Position numbers and translations under genes: made by a program
The notes under the pieces: generated by a model
The model's input: only the letters and a program-made list of their open reading frames with translations
The model's database searches: none
Told to the model about the DNA's origin: nothing
Shown here: positions 1 through 11,635 of the stretch, in pieces
Layout of the letters: the number at the start of each line of letters is the position of its first letter
Numbering within the stretch: the first letter of the stretch is position 1
NCBI GenBank assembly: GCA_965112735.1
Contig: OZ218953.1
Location: forward strand, 4,898,001 to 4,962,000
Source: Phaeosaccion multiseriatum
Taxonomy: Eukaryota > Ochrophyta, other classes
Direction: 5' to 3'
DNA length: 64,000 bases

Positions 1-2373
1 CTGGGAGGGCAATGTGGAACGTGCCGGAGGACCAGAGGGTGGCAGTGGCAATGACGGAGATACACTCATGGCTCTGACTGATGACGAGGAAGATGGTACT
101 GTTGAGAAGCCAAGGCGCGCACACCTCACGTGCGTGAAGTCTCACGTGGGGACTCAGCCTTGTGGACTCACGTTGGCCCCACCCGGTGCATACGATGATG
201 AAGATGTGATCGTCATCCTCATGCTAGATGAAGGTTTGCATGCGCTTGTCAAGGTTCTCCTTCGTCGTGACAGTGGGGTGCTAAGCTGGAAGGGATCATC
301 CGTGCTGATGGGCGGACAGGGAAACACAGAACCCGGAGAGAGCACTGCCAGCGGTACGGCATCGAAAGTACCTTTGTTCAGACCTACGTTCGGCTGCTTC
401 GTGTACAACGCTTTCTTCTTGTCCGACACTGGAAACCAGTGCATTCGAATGATCTCGGACTGCTACGTCTACGCCCAGCACCTCATCCCACTACAACGGA
501 TGTTGAGTGAGGCGTATCAGCTCCAGGGCGAAGACTTGGATGAGAATGGCAAAGACATGCAAAACAACGCACGCACGATGAAGGAGAGCATTGCCAAGCT
601 TCATGTGGTCGACTTGGCTCTCAGTCACATGGGGAAAGCGATATCAGCTGCCACAGGCAAATCCCTGGTCTCTCTCCAGGGCCCTGAAGGAATGCCATCA
701 CGCGAAGTTCGAGGTGCTATCAAGGCGAGCCTGCAGGCACTACCTCGGATGCTACATCGGATGCTTGCAGAGGTGAGAAGGGGGGTGCTCCCCATGGCTG
801 TGTGCGTGTGTGTGCGTGAGTGCGTGAGTAAAAATGTCCGTGTCCGTGGGCGCGTGCGTTTGGAAATCAGCCTTGCCCTTTCGTCTCACGGCTTCGCTGT
901 TCGCTCCTTGCTTGATGCTTCCTCGCTCATTTCCGTCAGCAGGGAGTGCCTCGCGGCATCGTGGAGAAGATGCAGATGAGGAGCGTTTTGACCCTCAATG
1001 TTGAGACTTTCTTCACGAAGCAAAGGGAAGGCCGCCAGGATGTTCCAGACGCTCTTGAGTATGCCCGAAGAAGGGGCCTTGTGATGCTTGAGGCTGCGAA
1101 GAAGGCCAACCCCAGCATGGGTTTTGCCTACTGCACAAGCAGCGTCAACAGCAGCGGTCGAAAGCTCAGGGCGGGATACCAGCTGGAGCAAAACGAGAGC
1201 AGATTGGTGGCTTCACCCGTGTTGAAGCGACCAAGGGTAGCGGAGAAGCTTGACGAAGGGCAACGGAAGCAGCGCAAGAAGGACACGCAGACGCTTCGCA
1301 ATGCGGCGGCTCGTCTTAGGAAGGTTCCGCAGCAGCGTGTAACCAACAAGAGGAAGTACAATGTTGGAGCGGCCCCGCGTTCGGTGGCGTTTGCTCCCAA
1401 CTCTGCGCAAAGCAACGACCCGAGTGGATACCTGTCGCGCTTGCATGAGAGCTCGGGAGCGAGGAAGCGCGGACAGAAAGGACGGAAGACCGGTGAATCC
1501 GTCCGAACTCGCATTCTCTACAGGGCAAATGACGTTGTGATAGTCAGGGCAGACAAGGGGTCGGAGGAGAGCTTTTTTCTTGCACAGCTTCGCGTCGATC
1601 TTCGGAAGGAGGTGATCGTCTCGAAGAAGGGACGAGGCTCCAAGCAGAAGGTGGTTCCGGCAAAGCCTGGTGTTTCATACTTTCACGTCGCTGAACAGGA
1701 CTCTACCGACGAGTCCCAGGACGGGGATGGGGCTGCAGCAGTCGTCTACGAAGTCGACGGCGGGAAAGAGGCTTCTGTGTCTTGTGCTGCCATTTATGGC
1801 GCATTGCCCCGCTACCACGAAGCAATGTACATCGAAGGCTCACATGCAGCTTCAGGAGGGGTGTGCGCGCAGAGAAGGCTTCGGAGGTTTGCCATCACGG
1901 AGGAGCAGCACGAGGAGTGCAAGCAGATTGTCAACAGAGAGGCGGAGGGCCAAGAGGTGGCCAAGGCGATGGGATACGCCCCCCCCGACCCAAGCGTGCA
2001 CATGGGAGAGGACATGTCTGAGGACGATAGCAGTGATGGCGAGCAGGAGGCGCTGAACCTGAGAACACTGCGCAAGAACATCATCGGAAAGGTGGTGGGG
2101 GCGATGTCCTCACGTGGGCGCACGGTAAACAAGCCCGAGAGTTATGGGGCTTTGTCTCGTGGCACGGCAAAAGCAGCAGACTCTAGCTCCAGCGAAGCCA
2201 CTGCATGTCTAGTCTGTCAGAAAGATGTTGACCACGACAAAATGTTGCTATGTGACGGCTGCGATGAGGAGTTTCACACGTACTGCCTGACCCCTCCCCT
2301 CTCTACGCTTCCTGAAGGGGACTGGTATTGTGACGGAGTGAATGCTGCCTGCCCTAGTGGTAAAAGTGACTGA
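1..2373 (+). CDS. PHD-finger protein, 5'-truncated (C-terminal part)
   Basis: Model: exon 2-772, exon 943-2373; the frame is open to the window edge, so the gene starts upstream. The intron (GTGAGA...CAG) is phase 0. The last ~55 residues form a PHD zinc finger: CLVC, then CDGC, then FHTYC, then WYCD with a final Cys (C4-H-C3 pattern). Such fingers usually read histone H3 tails in chromatin. The finger lies at the extreme C-terminus. Upstream are Lys/Arg-rich and acidic Ser/Asp/Glu stretches suggesting a nuclear protein, and a segment (about 1536-1800) that faintly resembles a BAH/Tudor-like chromatin fold. The phrase LTLNVETFF followed by a DVPDALEYA-like stretch resembles parts of transposon-derived proteins, but this is only an impression. 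The PHD call is firm; the overall function is unknown. Confidence 0.75.
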
Positions 2374-2640
2374 TTGGCGAGCACAATGTCGATCGGGCCG
2401 TCCGCCGGCTGAGCTAGCGGAGAGCCAGTCAATCACAGGGCGGAGAGGTAGGGGTGCACGGGCAGCAGGTCAGCCAGGCCAGGCAGAGGGTGGACCTTGA
2501 TATACTCCCTTAGGCATACTATACAAGAACTGACGCGAATTAATGGCAATGAAACACGTGTGAGTTGCTTCCTCCGCTCCTAGCCCCCCGCACGCGCACC
2601 CTCCCACCCCCGACCCCGGGGGGGCGAATAGCACAAAACG

Positions 2641-2745
2641 CCGGCTGGCGCCGGCGATAGCACATAGCACGCCGGCTGGCGCCGGCAATAGCAGATAGCA
2701 CGCCGGCTGGCGCCGGCGATAGCAGATAGCATAATAGCACGTCAG
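2641..2745. repeat. Interspersed hairpin repeat, locus A (3 units)
   Basis: Three head-to-tail copies of a ~31-bp unit. Each carries GCCGGC-TGGC-GCCGGC, a perfect 6-bp stem with a 4-base loop, followed by GATAGCAGATAGCAC-like sequence. The array ends in ATAGCACGTCAGGGG. Related copies lie at about 36157, 42521 and 47341, all intergenic. Confidence 0.85.
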
Positions 2746-2753
2746 GGGTCGAT

Positions 2754-2790
2754 CACTCACTCACTCACTCACTCACTCACTCACTCACTC
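2754..2790. repeat. (ACTC)n microsatellite
   Basis: About nine tandem ACTC units directly after hairpin repeat locus A. Confidence 0.95.
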
Positions 2791-2910
2791 CGTTCTTCAT
2801 ATTGGAACTGAAACTGAATCCATTTTTTTTTCTCCTCTTCCCCTCTTCCTGCAGTTCATTGAACTGATGTAGGTGCTGTGTCTCCTGTAGCTGCCGCGGT
2901 CACGACGAAA

Positions 2911-5209
2911 ATGGCGGTTGCTGCATGCTTCTTGCTTCTGCCGCTGCTGCTTCTTCCAAGAGTTGGGGCATGGGCCCCTCTCCAGATGGGCCTTTTTTCC
3001 TCTAAAGGCCCCTCTATACCTACCGCCAAGAGCAGAGTGAAGCTCGGGGAGGTAAGGAGGGGGAAGCGTCAGCAGCAAGAAGGGCGAGTTGATTCCTCCA
3101 GCGCCCCCTTCGGTTCGATGACGCCCCCTCTTCCCAACTCCTCTTCTCTTCTCCACTCCCCTCCCCCCCTTTAGCTTGATATTTCCCCATTAGGGTGCGG
3201 CACCTGGGCCTGGGGAAATAAGGCGGTCTGGGGTACGTATATGTGTGTAGACCTTTTGTCTCACCCCTCTTCCTTGTTCTTGCCTGACCCGAACCGCGCT
3301 CACGTCACTGCTGCTTTTTTCGCCCCCTTCAGACTACGACGAGAGCATGGACGCCGAACTCCAGGAAGCATACAACCTCCTGGTGGGCGCGGGTATCAAC
3401 TGGTTTGATACCGCCGACAGCTACGGCACAGGGTCGCTTTCCGGGCAGTCCGAACGTCTGCTGGGCAAGTTCTCGACAGAGAGACCGCAGAACAAGGTGA
3501 ACATTGCGTCCAAGTTCGCGCCGTACCCCTTTCGCATTGGGCCCGGCTCGATGAAGAAAGCGTGCAAGGAGACGTTGGCGCGTATGGGCAGGGATACATT
3601 AGAGGTGAGCTGAGCACTTCCTTCGTAGAGCGAAGGGGTTATATTACTTTGTCCTCGTCCGACCGGCTTCTGCACGTCAGATGAATCGAATGAATGCACG
3701 AGTTGAACCGTACCGCTCTTTGCAAGTGCGCGTATTTGCTGCTCTCTCTCTCCATCGTGAAGCCACGTGAGGATGCAATTATTATCTACATTATCTGACA
3801 GATTATGAACAGAAAAAACAAATCTATTTCCTGATGGCTAAACAGGCGAAGAGGGGACGCAAACAAGTCTCGTTAGGCATCAATGACCGACCGTATGATT
3901 GCTTGTACTCTCCGCTTGACGACTGTGTCCTTGCGCCCCCCGCCACCCTGCCTCCCCGCCTCCCCACCCCCTTTTCGCGCCTCTGCCTGCCTCTGTCTGC
4001 CTCTGCCGCTCCTTCCTGTGCTCCTGGCCTCAGGTTGGGCAGCTTCACTGGAGGCCTCCAGCAGGCTGGCAGGAAGCCGGCTACTGGCAGGGCTTGGCGG
4101 AGCTCAAGAACGAAGGCATCATCAAGGAGGTGGGGCTGTCCAACTACGGACCCAAGATGCTGGCCAAGGCCCACCAAGCGCTCGAGAGGGAAGGCGTCCA
4201 GCTCGCGTCCAATCAGGTGAGCCCCCGCAATACAATGCACACACATAAAGACAGATAGACAGGCAGACAGACAGACAGACAGACACTGAGAGGGAGAGAG
4301 AGAAGACAAGGGCAGGCGTTGCTGTTGTTCGGGCACCGCACTGTTCTCTCTGTCCTAGTTGCTTACACAACATGTCTTCCTCAAGTGTTGAGTGCCTCCC
4401 CCACTCACTCTCTTTCATTTTCTTGTTGTCCTGCTCGCGTCGCTCCTTGCTGAGTGTAGGTCCAATTCAGCCTGCTCTCGAGATTTCCCACGACGAGTGG
4501 GCTCTTCGAGCAGTCGAAAGCGCTGGGGGTGACGAATATAGCATACTCTCCTCTGTGCCTGGGGTTACTGACCGGCAAGGTGAGGAGAAAGAAGTTCGAG
4601 CGTCGGAGCACGCAAGGCTCAACCTCACGATGGTCTTGGCACTGATAGACGGTATTTCCCGCCCATTTTGCTTCTCCTCTTGCCCAACTCTCCTGCAGTA
4701 TGATATGAGCAACATTCCATCGGGGCCTCGAGGGCTCATCTTTCGTCAGCTTCTCCCGACCATGGGGCCGCTGCTGGGCACCTTACGGGAGGTGGCAAAG
4801 ACGAGAGGAAAGAGCATGAGTCAAGTAGCCATCAACTGGGTAAGAAGCAACAACGGAGGGGTAGAATCAAATCAATGATCTTCTCTCGATTCCGTTCGCC
4901 ATCCCGCCCGGGCTTCGCTTGGTGGCTTTCGACTGCTTCCCTCCCTCCTCATTGCCCCACTCGACTCCCGTCTCACTCGCGATACCAACCAACCAATGCA
5001 CCTCCTGACTGGCTCCTTCCGACCCTCCTTCCGCCCAGGCCATTTGCAAAGACACGGTGCCCATCGTCGGAGTCAAGAGCGTCAAGCAAGCCAAGGAGAA
5101 TCTGGGGGCGCTGGGCTGGAGGCTGTCGACCGCAGAGATAGACGAGCTCGAATCCGCCGCCGCCAAGGTTGGCAAACAATCCCTGCAGAATATCTTTGCC
5201 TCCACGTGA
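2911..5209 (+). CDS. Plastid-targeted aldo/keto reductase
   Basis: Seven exons: 2911-3051, 3175-3232, 3333-3604, 4034-4216, 4460-4579, 4699-4839, 5039-5209; 361 aa, all phases consistent. NAD(P)H-dependent oxidoreductase of the aldo/keto reductase superfamily, most like the chloroplast proteins of plants. The catalytic tetrad is visible: Asp and Tyr in WFDTADSYG, Lys in IASKF, His in GQLHW. The motifs GLSNYG and PIVGVKS are typical of the fold and the NADP site. The N-terminus (MAVAACFLLLPLLLLPRVGAWAP) is a signal peptide followed by the aromatic AWAP site of secondary red plastids, so import through the ER into the plastid is inferred. The substrate cannot be told from sequence. The start at 2911 is the only ATG giving this presequence. 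Confidence 0.9.
4249..4286. repeat. (GACA)n microsatellite
   Basis: GACA/GATA run inside the intron after exon 4 of the aldo/keto reductase gene, about 30 bp past the splice donor. Confidence 0.9.
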
Positions 5210-6330
5210 GGGAAGGGAGGCGAAAGGAAGGGGTAAGGCCACTTCTACGCTCCGTGCTGCTCTCGCCCGGCGGCATTGCGCGTAATGAGGGCTGGAGGAG
5301 ACGATCCCTTTGCTTAGTCTTGGTTTGCTTTGCTTTCGTAGGGGTCAATGGAGGCCCGGTTTGCGCAACGAAGTAAGTCCATAAATTTTAAAATTAATTT
5401 TAATTTAAAATTATCCCTCTGAACCTGCTCTCTACATTCCGCCCGCGCCAACGAAACGGGCGGCAAAAGGCACACACACACAGAGAGAGAGAGAGCGAGA
5501 GAGTACTTCTCAGTCGATTGGTGTGAAGAGATACATGGGGGGAGGGACAAGACACGCCACACAGCCAACACGAAGACCTGGGCCCCGATGGGACCGGTCC
5601 AGCCTTCCCAAGACCCCCCCCTCGAGAGACACAGGCCTGCACGCCCTGCCTCACCGCCCACCCCTTGTCGAACAGAAGCGTTGCAAGGGTGCAACTTCAA
5701 CTTTAGTCTGTTCTGTTGACGGAGGCAGCCAAGCGCAAGCCCCGGCGTCTCTGGCCAGAGATGGGCGGATGGGCCGGACGTGTGCCGTTCGCCTGAGAGT
5801 CCAATGCCCCGCCCTGCCCAATGTAATGCCCCGCCCTGCCCAATGTTCGCTCCAAGTCGGCCGCTGCTCGCTCTCCTCTACCCTCTCCTTTCGCGGGAGA
5901 GAGCATGGAGATGGGGGCGCATGACAAGGGTGCAAAGCTGCTCTGGGGCTTCGAGCGCTCTCTCACGTCGGAGTGGCACACGTGCCAGAGCGTCCTTCTT
6001 TGGCAGATGGTAGCAGAGGTGCATATGCACGCCTCTAGAATCAAGGTGAGCCGATGGCTGCTTGTCAATTCGGGCCTAACCTGAGAGAGCACCAACTCTC
6101 TCGACTCTCGCGTGCTCGTCATCGGAGGCAGTGGCCAGAGTGCTCCGGCACGGACCACAAAAGGACGGACCACAAAAGGAGTGGGCCGCGAGGGGCAACA
6201 GCAAGGAATCTCCTTCCCCCCCTTCAGGAGCCCTGTCTCTTTCTCACGACTGTTTCCCACCCCTCCACAGCCGCCCCCCCCTGCTTCCCTCGGGACTCTC
6301 TCTGTTGGTGTCCAGCTCTCCTTCCTTCCT
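5210..6330. other. Convergent intergenic region, no gene supported
   Basis: Lies between the 3' ends of the aldo/keto reductase (+) and FG-GAP (-) genes. It has an A/T-rich patch at about 5378-5412, CA/GA runs at about 5472-5503, and a 21-bp direct duplication (AATGCCCCGCCCTGCCC core) at about 5806-5848. Open frames on both strands are Pro/Arg-rich and match nothing I recognise. Confidence 0.5.
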
Positions 6331-9300
6331 TCAGTCGGTAGCCCTCGCCACCTTCTTTCTGAGTCGAGCTCGATCTCCGGTCCCGACTCCTCCTCCTCCT
6401 TCTGCTCCTCCTGCATACCCCATTCTCGACCCCATCCTTCCGATTCCTCCTCCAAGGGTGCTGCTGTGAGGCGAGGAGACTTGACCACCGTTGGCCCCCC
6501 TGTATCCTCCTCCGTCCCCCCCCCCTCTCATCTCGAGTGGGGCGGTCGCGGAAACACAAATCGCCGTGAGCACGACAGCCATGAGAGAGAGAAGCACCAG
6601 CCAAAACAAGAGGGGCGTGCCCAGCTGCTCATGCACCGCGTACCCGACGATGAGCTTGGGGCCGACGACCACAATGTCACTCGTGCCGTCGTTGTTAAAG
6701 TCTCCGACCACGGGCCTGCCCACAGGGCTTTGCTGGGCTAGGAACTCCACCCCTGTCAACGGCGGTGAGAGAGCAGGCATCGATCAAGGGGAGAAGGGGG
6801 GGGGGGTGGATGGCATGAATGAGGGTGGGGGGTTAGGCACGGAAAGGGGGGGAAACGACGAAGAGAGGTTGGTTAGTCAGAACACAGCTCTGTGAGAGCG
6901 TGGGATGGAGTAGGCCGAGCACAAAACAATAATAAAGCGAGGTTCGGGAGAAGGAGCCACAAGGCAGACAGGCAGTTTTGTGATTCAGGCTTCATTCACA
7001 AGGGCCTCTCAGGGGGGGGGAGGGGGGGGAGGGGAGAGGAAGGTAAAGACTCACGCGTCACTGAGATCGGAGGAGAGTGAGGCAAAGGGCCTCTTGTCCT
7101 CCTCATCCCTCCCTTCCTTCTCCTCACCTCCCAGCTTGTTGCCCCAGTGCGAATACAGCGCCATGCTCTGCTTGCCCACCACGAGGATGTGCTCGTTTCC
7201 GAGGAGGCGGGGGCCCTCCAGCCCCGGCCGAGGGGCGCGCATAGGAAAGTGCAGCAAGTACCCTGTCGTCCCTCCTCGGAGCCCCACTCCTTCTCCCCCG
7301 CCTCCGCCTCCATCTCCTTCTCTTGCTAGGCTGAGGGCGTCCCACTTTGGGGCATCGCTGTCCTGCCAATTGATGGCCCCTCCACTGTCGTAGCTGGTGA
7401 TGACGCCCTCACTCACGGCGAACACAACATCCTTGTCCGGCAGGAGGGTGGTTCGGTAGCTCCCCTCTCCCACAGGATGGTCCACAATGAGCGGCGTCGC
7501 GGCAGTCACGGCCACCTTCCCTTCCATGACCCTTTCCATGCGACGCAAGTCCTTGCCCTTGTTCCTCCGCCCTGCCGTGCTCGGCTGGGCGTGGTGCCTG
7601 CGGCCCAGCTTGTCTTGAGTTAGGCTGGCTAAAGCGCCCTCTCTATGGCAGAGCGAGCCATTGAAGAGCTGCTCCTGAGGGGGTACTCCACTCGACACAA
7701 GCGTGTAGCAAGACGGGAGGGGATACGGTTTGGTGGAGCTGCTGCCGCCCATCAGGGGCTCTTGGGGCGCCTCCTTGTCTGTTGCTCCTTCGGAAGCACT
7801 CGCCTTGGCGCTCCTCTCTCTCTCCAGCTCCATGGCCCAGTAATTAGACCGCTCGATGACGTGTGCGTGATCAATGACGCCATCACCATTGATGTCCGCG
7901 TACACACCGCTCCCTTCCCCTGCCCTCCTTCCCCTCGTCCTTCCCATTGGTGCTGGCAGCGGTAGCAAGCAGACAGGATGGCCTGTCTTGAGGGAAATTG
8001 CCTCCACCCCTTCACGAGAATGAGCTAGGATAACGTTGGGCGAGGCAATGTGCTCGCTCTCGTCGTGAGGCAAAGTGGCCATGAGCGGCACCGCAACATC
8101 TGAAATGCCGGGGAGGTGCCTTTCGGGGCTTCTTTTCTTCTTCTTCTTCGTCTTCCGCCTCCCACCGCCAGCTGCAGCACTCCTTGCGCCCCCACTCTCC
8201 TTCCCTGCCCTCCCCATTTCCATGCCACCAGACCCATTTCCTTTTGCTGCTGTCCTTGCCTTGCCAGCGTGCTGCGGATCCAGTCGTGCGAGTGTTAGAG
8301 CCGTGTCCTCCAGGCCCCGCCAAGAGTGGGGCAGACCTGCCTCCAGCAACGACTTGCTGAACAACCTCCAGCTGCCAAAGTTTTCCCTCTCCTCCCTTTG
8401 CGCCTCATGGTCAGGTACTTTGTACTGCTGCCTCTTGCTCAGGAGGTGCCCCCTCCTACCCTCCTCGCCTTCACTCTCATCCTCGGTCGCCTGCTTCGCT
8501 TGCTCTTTCCCATCCTGCGGCTGCTCTGTTGTAGAAGAACTGCCCCCTTTCTTTGCGCTACTCCGCGCGGCAGCCCAGTCGCCCCCTTGGTGCGTCCATA
8601 CCACCCTCCCATCCGCCCCTGAGAGTGCGTGTAGACTAAAGTGCTGGGCCGCTTCTCTTTCCCTCTCCTCCTCGTCGATGAGCTGCTGCCTATTGCTCTC
8701 ACTGTCACCCTTCGCATCGTCCTTCCCTACGCCTCCCCGCCCTGTGCTCCTTCCTCTGTCGTCTGTGGCTCTCATACTCCCACCCACGACCACAAGTCCC
8801 AGACTACTCTCCGGCTCGTCGCCAGTACCATCCGCTTGCGTTTGTTGGTCGTCAGGAAAGGCCACTGAGTGCGACGTGATGGTCACCGCGACCTGGTCAA
8901 TCTCGTAGTGTGCACCTAACGCCCCTCTGCCCCTCGATTCTTCGCCTCCAAGCTTCGGCTCTACCCCTCTCGCCCAAACCAGCTCCAAGTTGTGGTCATA
9001 GCAGAGCACCGTCCAATCAGCACGCACAACAACAATGTGCTGCTTCCGGTGCTGGCCTTGAAAGGGTTCAAGGTAGCCTGCCGCAGTAGCCACCGGCCTC
9101 GTCCCCACTGCCAGGCGCAGGTCCATTCCGGACTTGGCTTCCATCAGTACTTTGGCCTCCGCAGGAACATCACCACTTTCATTTGGGTTGGAGACGCCCA
9201 GAACCTGACCATGGAAGGACATATGGGCCGAGTCATACGATGACATACACCGAGCCAAAGAAGGGAGCAAGCAGCGAGGGGGGAGGGGGGGGGCAGTGTT

Positions 9301-9605
9301 CGACTTCCCTCCTCTCACTCTTCACACCACACCCACCCACGTGCACCGACGCTGCAGGTCACACCACTCACCTTCACCGTCCCAGAGTCGTCCACAAAGA
9401 CGATCTCTTTCTCTCCATCACCGTCGAGATCGGTCACTAACGGCGGCGGCGTGAAGACAGCCTCCACCCCCCCCTTACTCGCTTCTGCTGAAACCTGTCG
9501 CAGATATAACCACTGCGGCTTCATCACCACCGTAGAGGACCTTTGTAGGGTCACCAGCCCCGCCACGCACGAGGCCACGAGCACCCCTACATCCCTCGCC
9601 CGCAT
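6331..9605 (-). CDS. FG-GAP repeat membrane protein
   Basis: Three exons: complement of 9372-9605, 9204-7128 and 6752-6331; 910 aa. The opening MRARDVGVLV and the spacing of later motifs follow a conserved plant FG-GAP protein of unknown function (Arabidopsis At3g51050 type, recalled from memory). A hydrophobic segment follows the start (signal anchor). Calcium-binding-type FG-GAP loops are seen: DLDGDGEKE near residue 60, DINGDGVID mid-protein, DFNNDGTSD near the end. A transmembrane helix (FWLVLLSLMAVVLTAICV) lies close to the C-terminus with a Gly-rich tail. This suggests a beta-propeller facing the ER or cell exterior and anchored at the C-terminus. Long Lys/Glu/Ser-rich inserts occupy the centre. 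It starts 123 bp from the divergent gene at 9729. Confidence 0.85.
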
Positions 9606-9728
9606 GGCCGGTCTGCCACCGCCGGCCGCGCCGATCTGCGGTCACAGCTGGCATCTACCACCAACGCGGCAAGGTGGATCCTACAGTTTCGGATTTTGGG
9701 TGCGCCCCCTCCCACAGAACGGCGTGTC
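9606..9728. promoter_or_regulatory. Putative shared divergent promoter
   Basis: Only 123 bp separate the start codons of the FG-GAP gene (-) and the small gene at 9729 (+). No TATA box is visible; the segment is GC-rich, with a CCGCCGGCCGCG stretch next to the FG-GAP start. Confidence 0.4.
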
Positions 9729-10886
9729 ATGAGCGTTGAGGAGAAGGCCCCGCACAAGGATAAAGCCAGTGAGGTAGAGGAGGTAGTAGCTGACAGTAGG
9801 GGAGAGGAGAGCGCTGAACTGGTGGTGTGTACGAGCGAATATATCAAGGATGGGCTGCGCTTCGTACCACCATCGCCGCTCAGTTCACACAGTAAGCCTA
9901 GGTAAGCCCCCTGTGCCCTCCGCCCCCCTCTATCACATCGATCTAAGCCCCTTCTCTCACTGTATTAAGGCACCCCGCCGCATGTAGCTCGGCGAAGGTG
10001 CTCCGAGACAGTTGCCGGGAAGCCTTGTCGGGTCTGGAGCGCCGACCGAGAACAGCAGCAGATGGGAGAGGGCTCAAGAACCCATCTTCTCGGGGCAGTC
10101 GACGCCCCGAGACAGTCAATTTTCCTCAACGACAAGCCTCTGCCAAGGCTATTGCAGCTCAAGAGCTTGCATTATCGACGATCCCGTTCAGAGTGAGTGT
10201 TGGACTGTCACTGGAAGAGAGGGCACACTGTATGCATGTATTGGAAGAGTCGTGACCTCGCCAACAATGGTGTAAACCGTTTTTTGTGTGCCGCGTCTTT
10301 TGCAGGATGCGGCAACCTACAGATACGGCCTGCTGCCGGATCAATTTTGTGGACGATGTGAAGACGGCGATACGATTCATCCTGTCGACAAGGTTGACGC
10401 CAAGGTGCGGTGCAGGGGTGAATGTGGCCCCGCAGACAAGCAAATGACAGCAACTAACCTCTCCCCTTTATTGTACGCTCCCTCCAGCTGCCCGTCTCGC
10501 TGGTGCAGATGAGGAAGAGGAAAGCCTTGACACGAGAACTCAGAGAAGGGGAGAGTGCGCAAGAGGTCCTGCCGTGGGACAGCACGCTAAGGTAAGTTTT
10601 ATTTGGGGAGACTGAGCCATCACATGACAATCCAGTAGGGGGGTGGGACAGGGGAGGACTTAGTGGCAGGGCCACTTGCATGACCACGAATCAGGCGGCA
10701 TGCTTTTTGGTATTGGTGCCATGCGATTACCACAAGGGTCTCTTGCTCTGAGCAGCACTCCCCTTGTCTGCTCCTCAAGCTTCGAAGGCCGAGACCCTGC
10801 TAACCACTGCCTGCGTCGTTCGTCTCCTGCTCACCAGGAACGTAACGGGCTCCATTCTGTGGAGGAAAGGAATCCCTCTATTCTGA
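9729..10886 (+). CDS. Unrecognised five-exon protein, 215 aa
   Basis: Exons 9729-9901, 9970-10192, 10306-10404, 10488-10591, 10838-10886. Phases agree at all four junctions (2, 0, 0, 2) and the frame closes on a TGA after a short last exon, which is the main support for the model. The N-terminus is acidic, then comes EYIKDGLRFVPP, which faintly recalls the start of RluA-type pseudouridine synthases; the catalytic motifs of that family are absent. The middle is Arg/Ser-rich and a Cys pair (FCGRCEDGD) could bind metal. I do not recognise the family. The gene is divergent from the FG-GAP gene and convergent with the alcohol dehydrogenase gene. Confidence 0.5.
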
Positions 10887-11290
10887 AGGACTATGGCTGA
10901 CGCACGGCTAATTCAGCTCCAATTGTATAGTTCCACAGTTTCAAAGGCTGATGGTGGGTGGGCCATCTAACTCAAGTCTACAGGTGGACAGTAAGAAACT
11001 CTTAAAAGGCAAGCACTATGTACTTACATCCTCTCCTCCCGGCCTCAAGTGCGCTCATGTGACGCCGGCCAATTCCAAAAGTTGCACCCATTCGAGGAGA
11101 GACGCTGTCTCTCCCCGCCAAGACAGTATTAGAGAGCAGACCCGCTCCTCGGGCGCGGCAGCCCCCCCGTCCCCCTTCATTGGTTCCCCCATACGCCTGC
11201 GGATGGTATGGTCCGCCCCCCCCCTCCAATTCAAGGTTCGCAAACTGGACTGCCTCTGCCTTCCCCACCGGTGCGAAGGTCGATTCCTCC
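10887..11290. other. Convergent intergenic region, nothing seen
   Basis: Spacer between the small gene at 9729 (+) and the alcohol dehydrogenase gene (-). No coding signal, RNA gene or clear repeat was found. Confidence 0.5.
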
Positions 11291-11591
11291 CTACTCCTTC
11301 ATGACGAGCTGTACCTTGAGCGTCCCTCTTTCCTGTGCCTTGGCAATCGCTTGGTGCACCTCCTCCAGCGGGAAGCTTGCCGACACATACTTGGACACAT
11401 CCACTCTGTCCTCTTTCGCTGCCTCAGTGCCACTTGGGGCAAGTAACTGGATGGCCTTTGCAAACGGCCCGCAGCGAGAGCCCACGAGACGCAGCTCGTC
11501 GATCACAAAGGGGGCGCAGTCAAAGCCCGCCGCCGCCGCACACGTGCTCTTCAAAACCAGCGTTCCCATTGGCTGGGTAAGCATGCGAGAG

Positions 11592-11635
<44 letters not shown>

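Larger units (their letters stand above)
2374..2910. other. Intergenic region with hairpin repeat array
   Basis: No gene seen. It holds three copies of a 31-bp GC-rich hairpin unit (2641-2733) ending in AGCACGTCAGGG, then an (ACTC)n run at about 2754-2790, then pyrimidine-rich DNA leading to the ATG of the next gene. Confidence 0.6.

Noticed and set aside
5703-6488. 261-codon minus-strand open frame
   Set aside because: Low-complexity Glu/Arg/Gly composition and overlap with the end of the FG-GAP gene in another frame.
9729-9901. RluA-type pseudouridine synthase start
   Set aside because: EYIKDGLRFVPP is suggestive, but the later exons lack the KGRW-like and catalytic Asp motifs.
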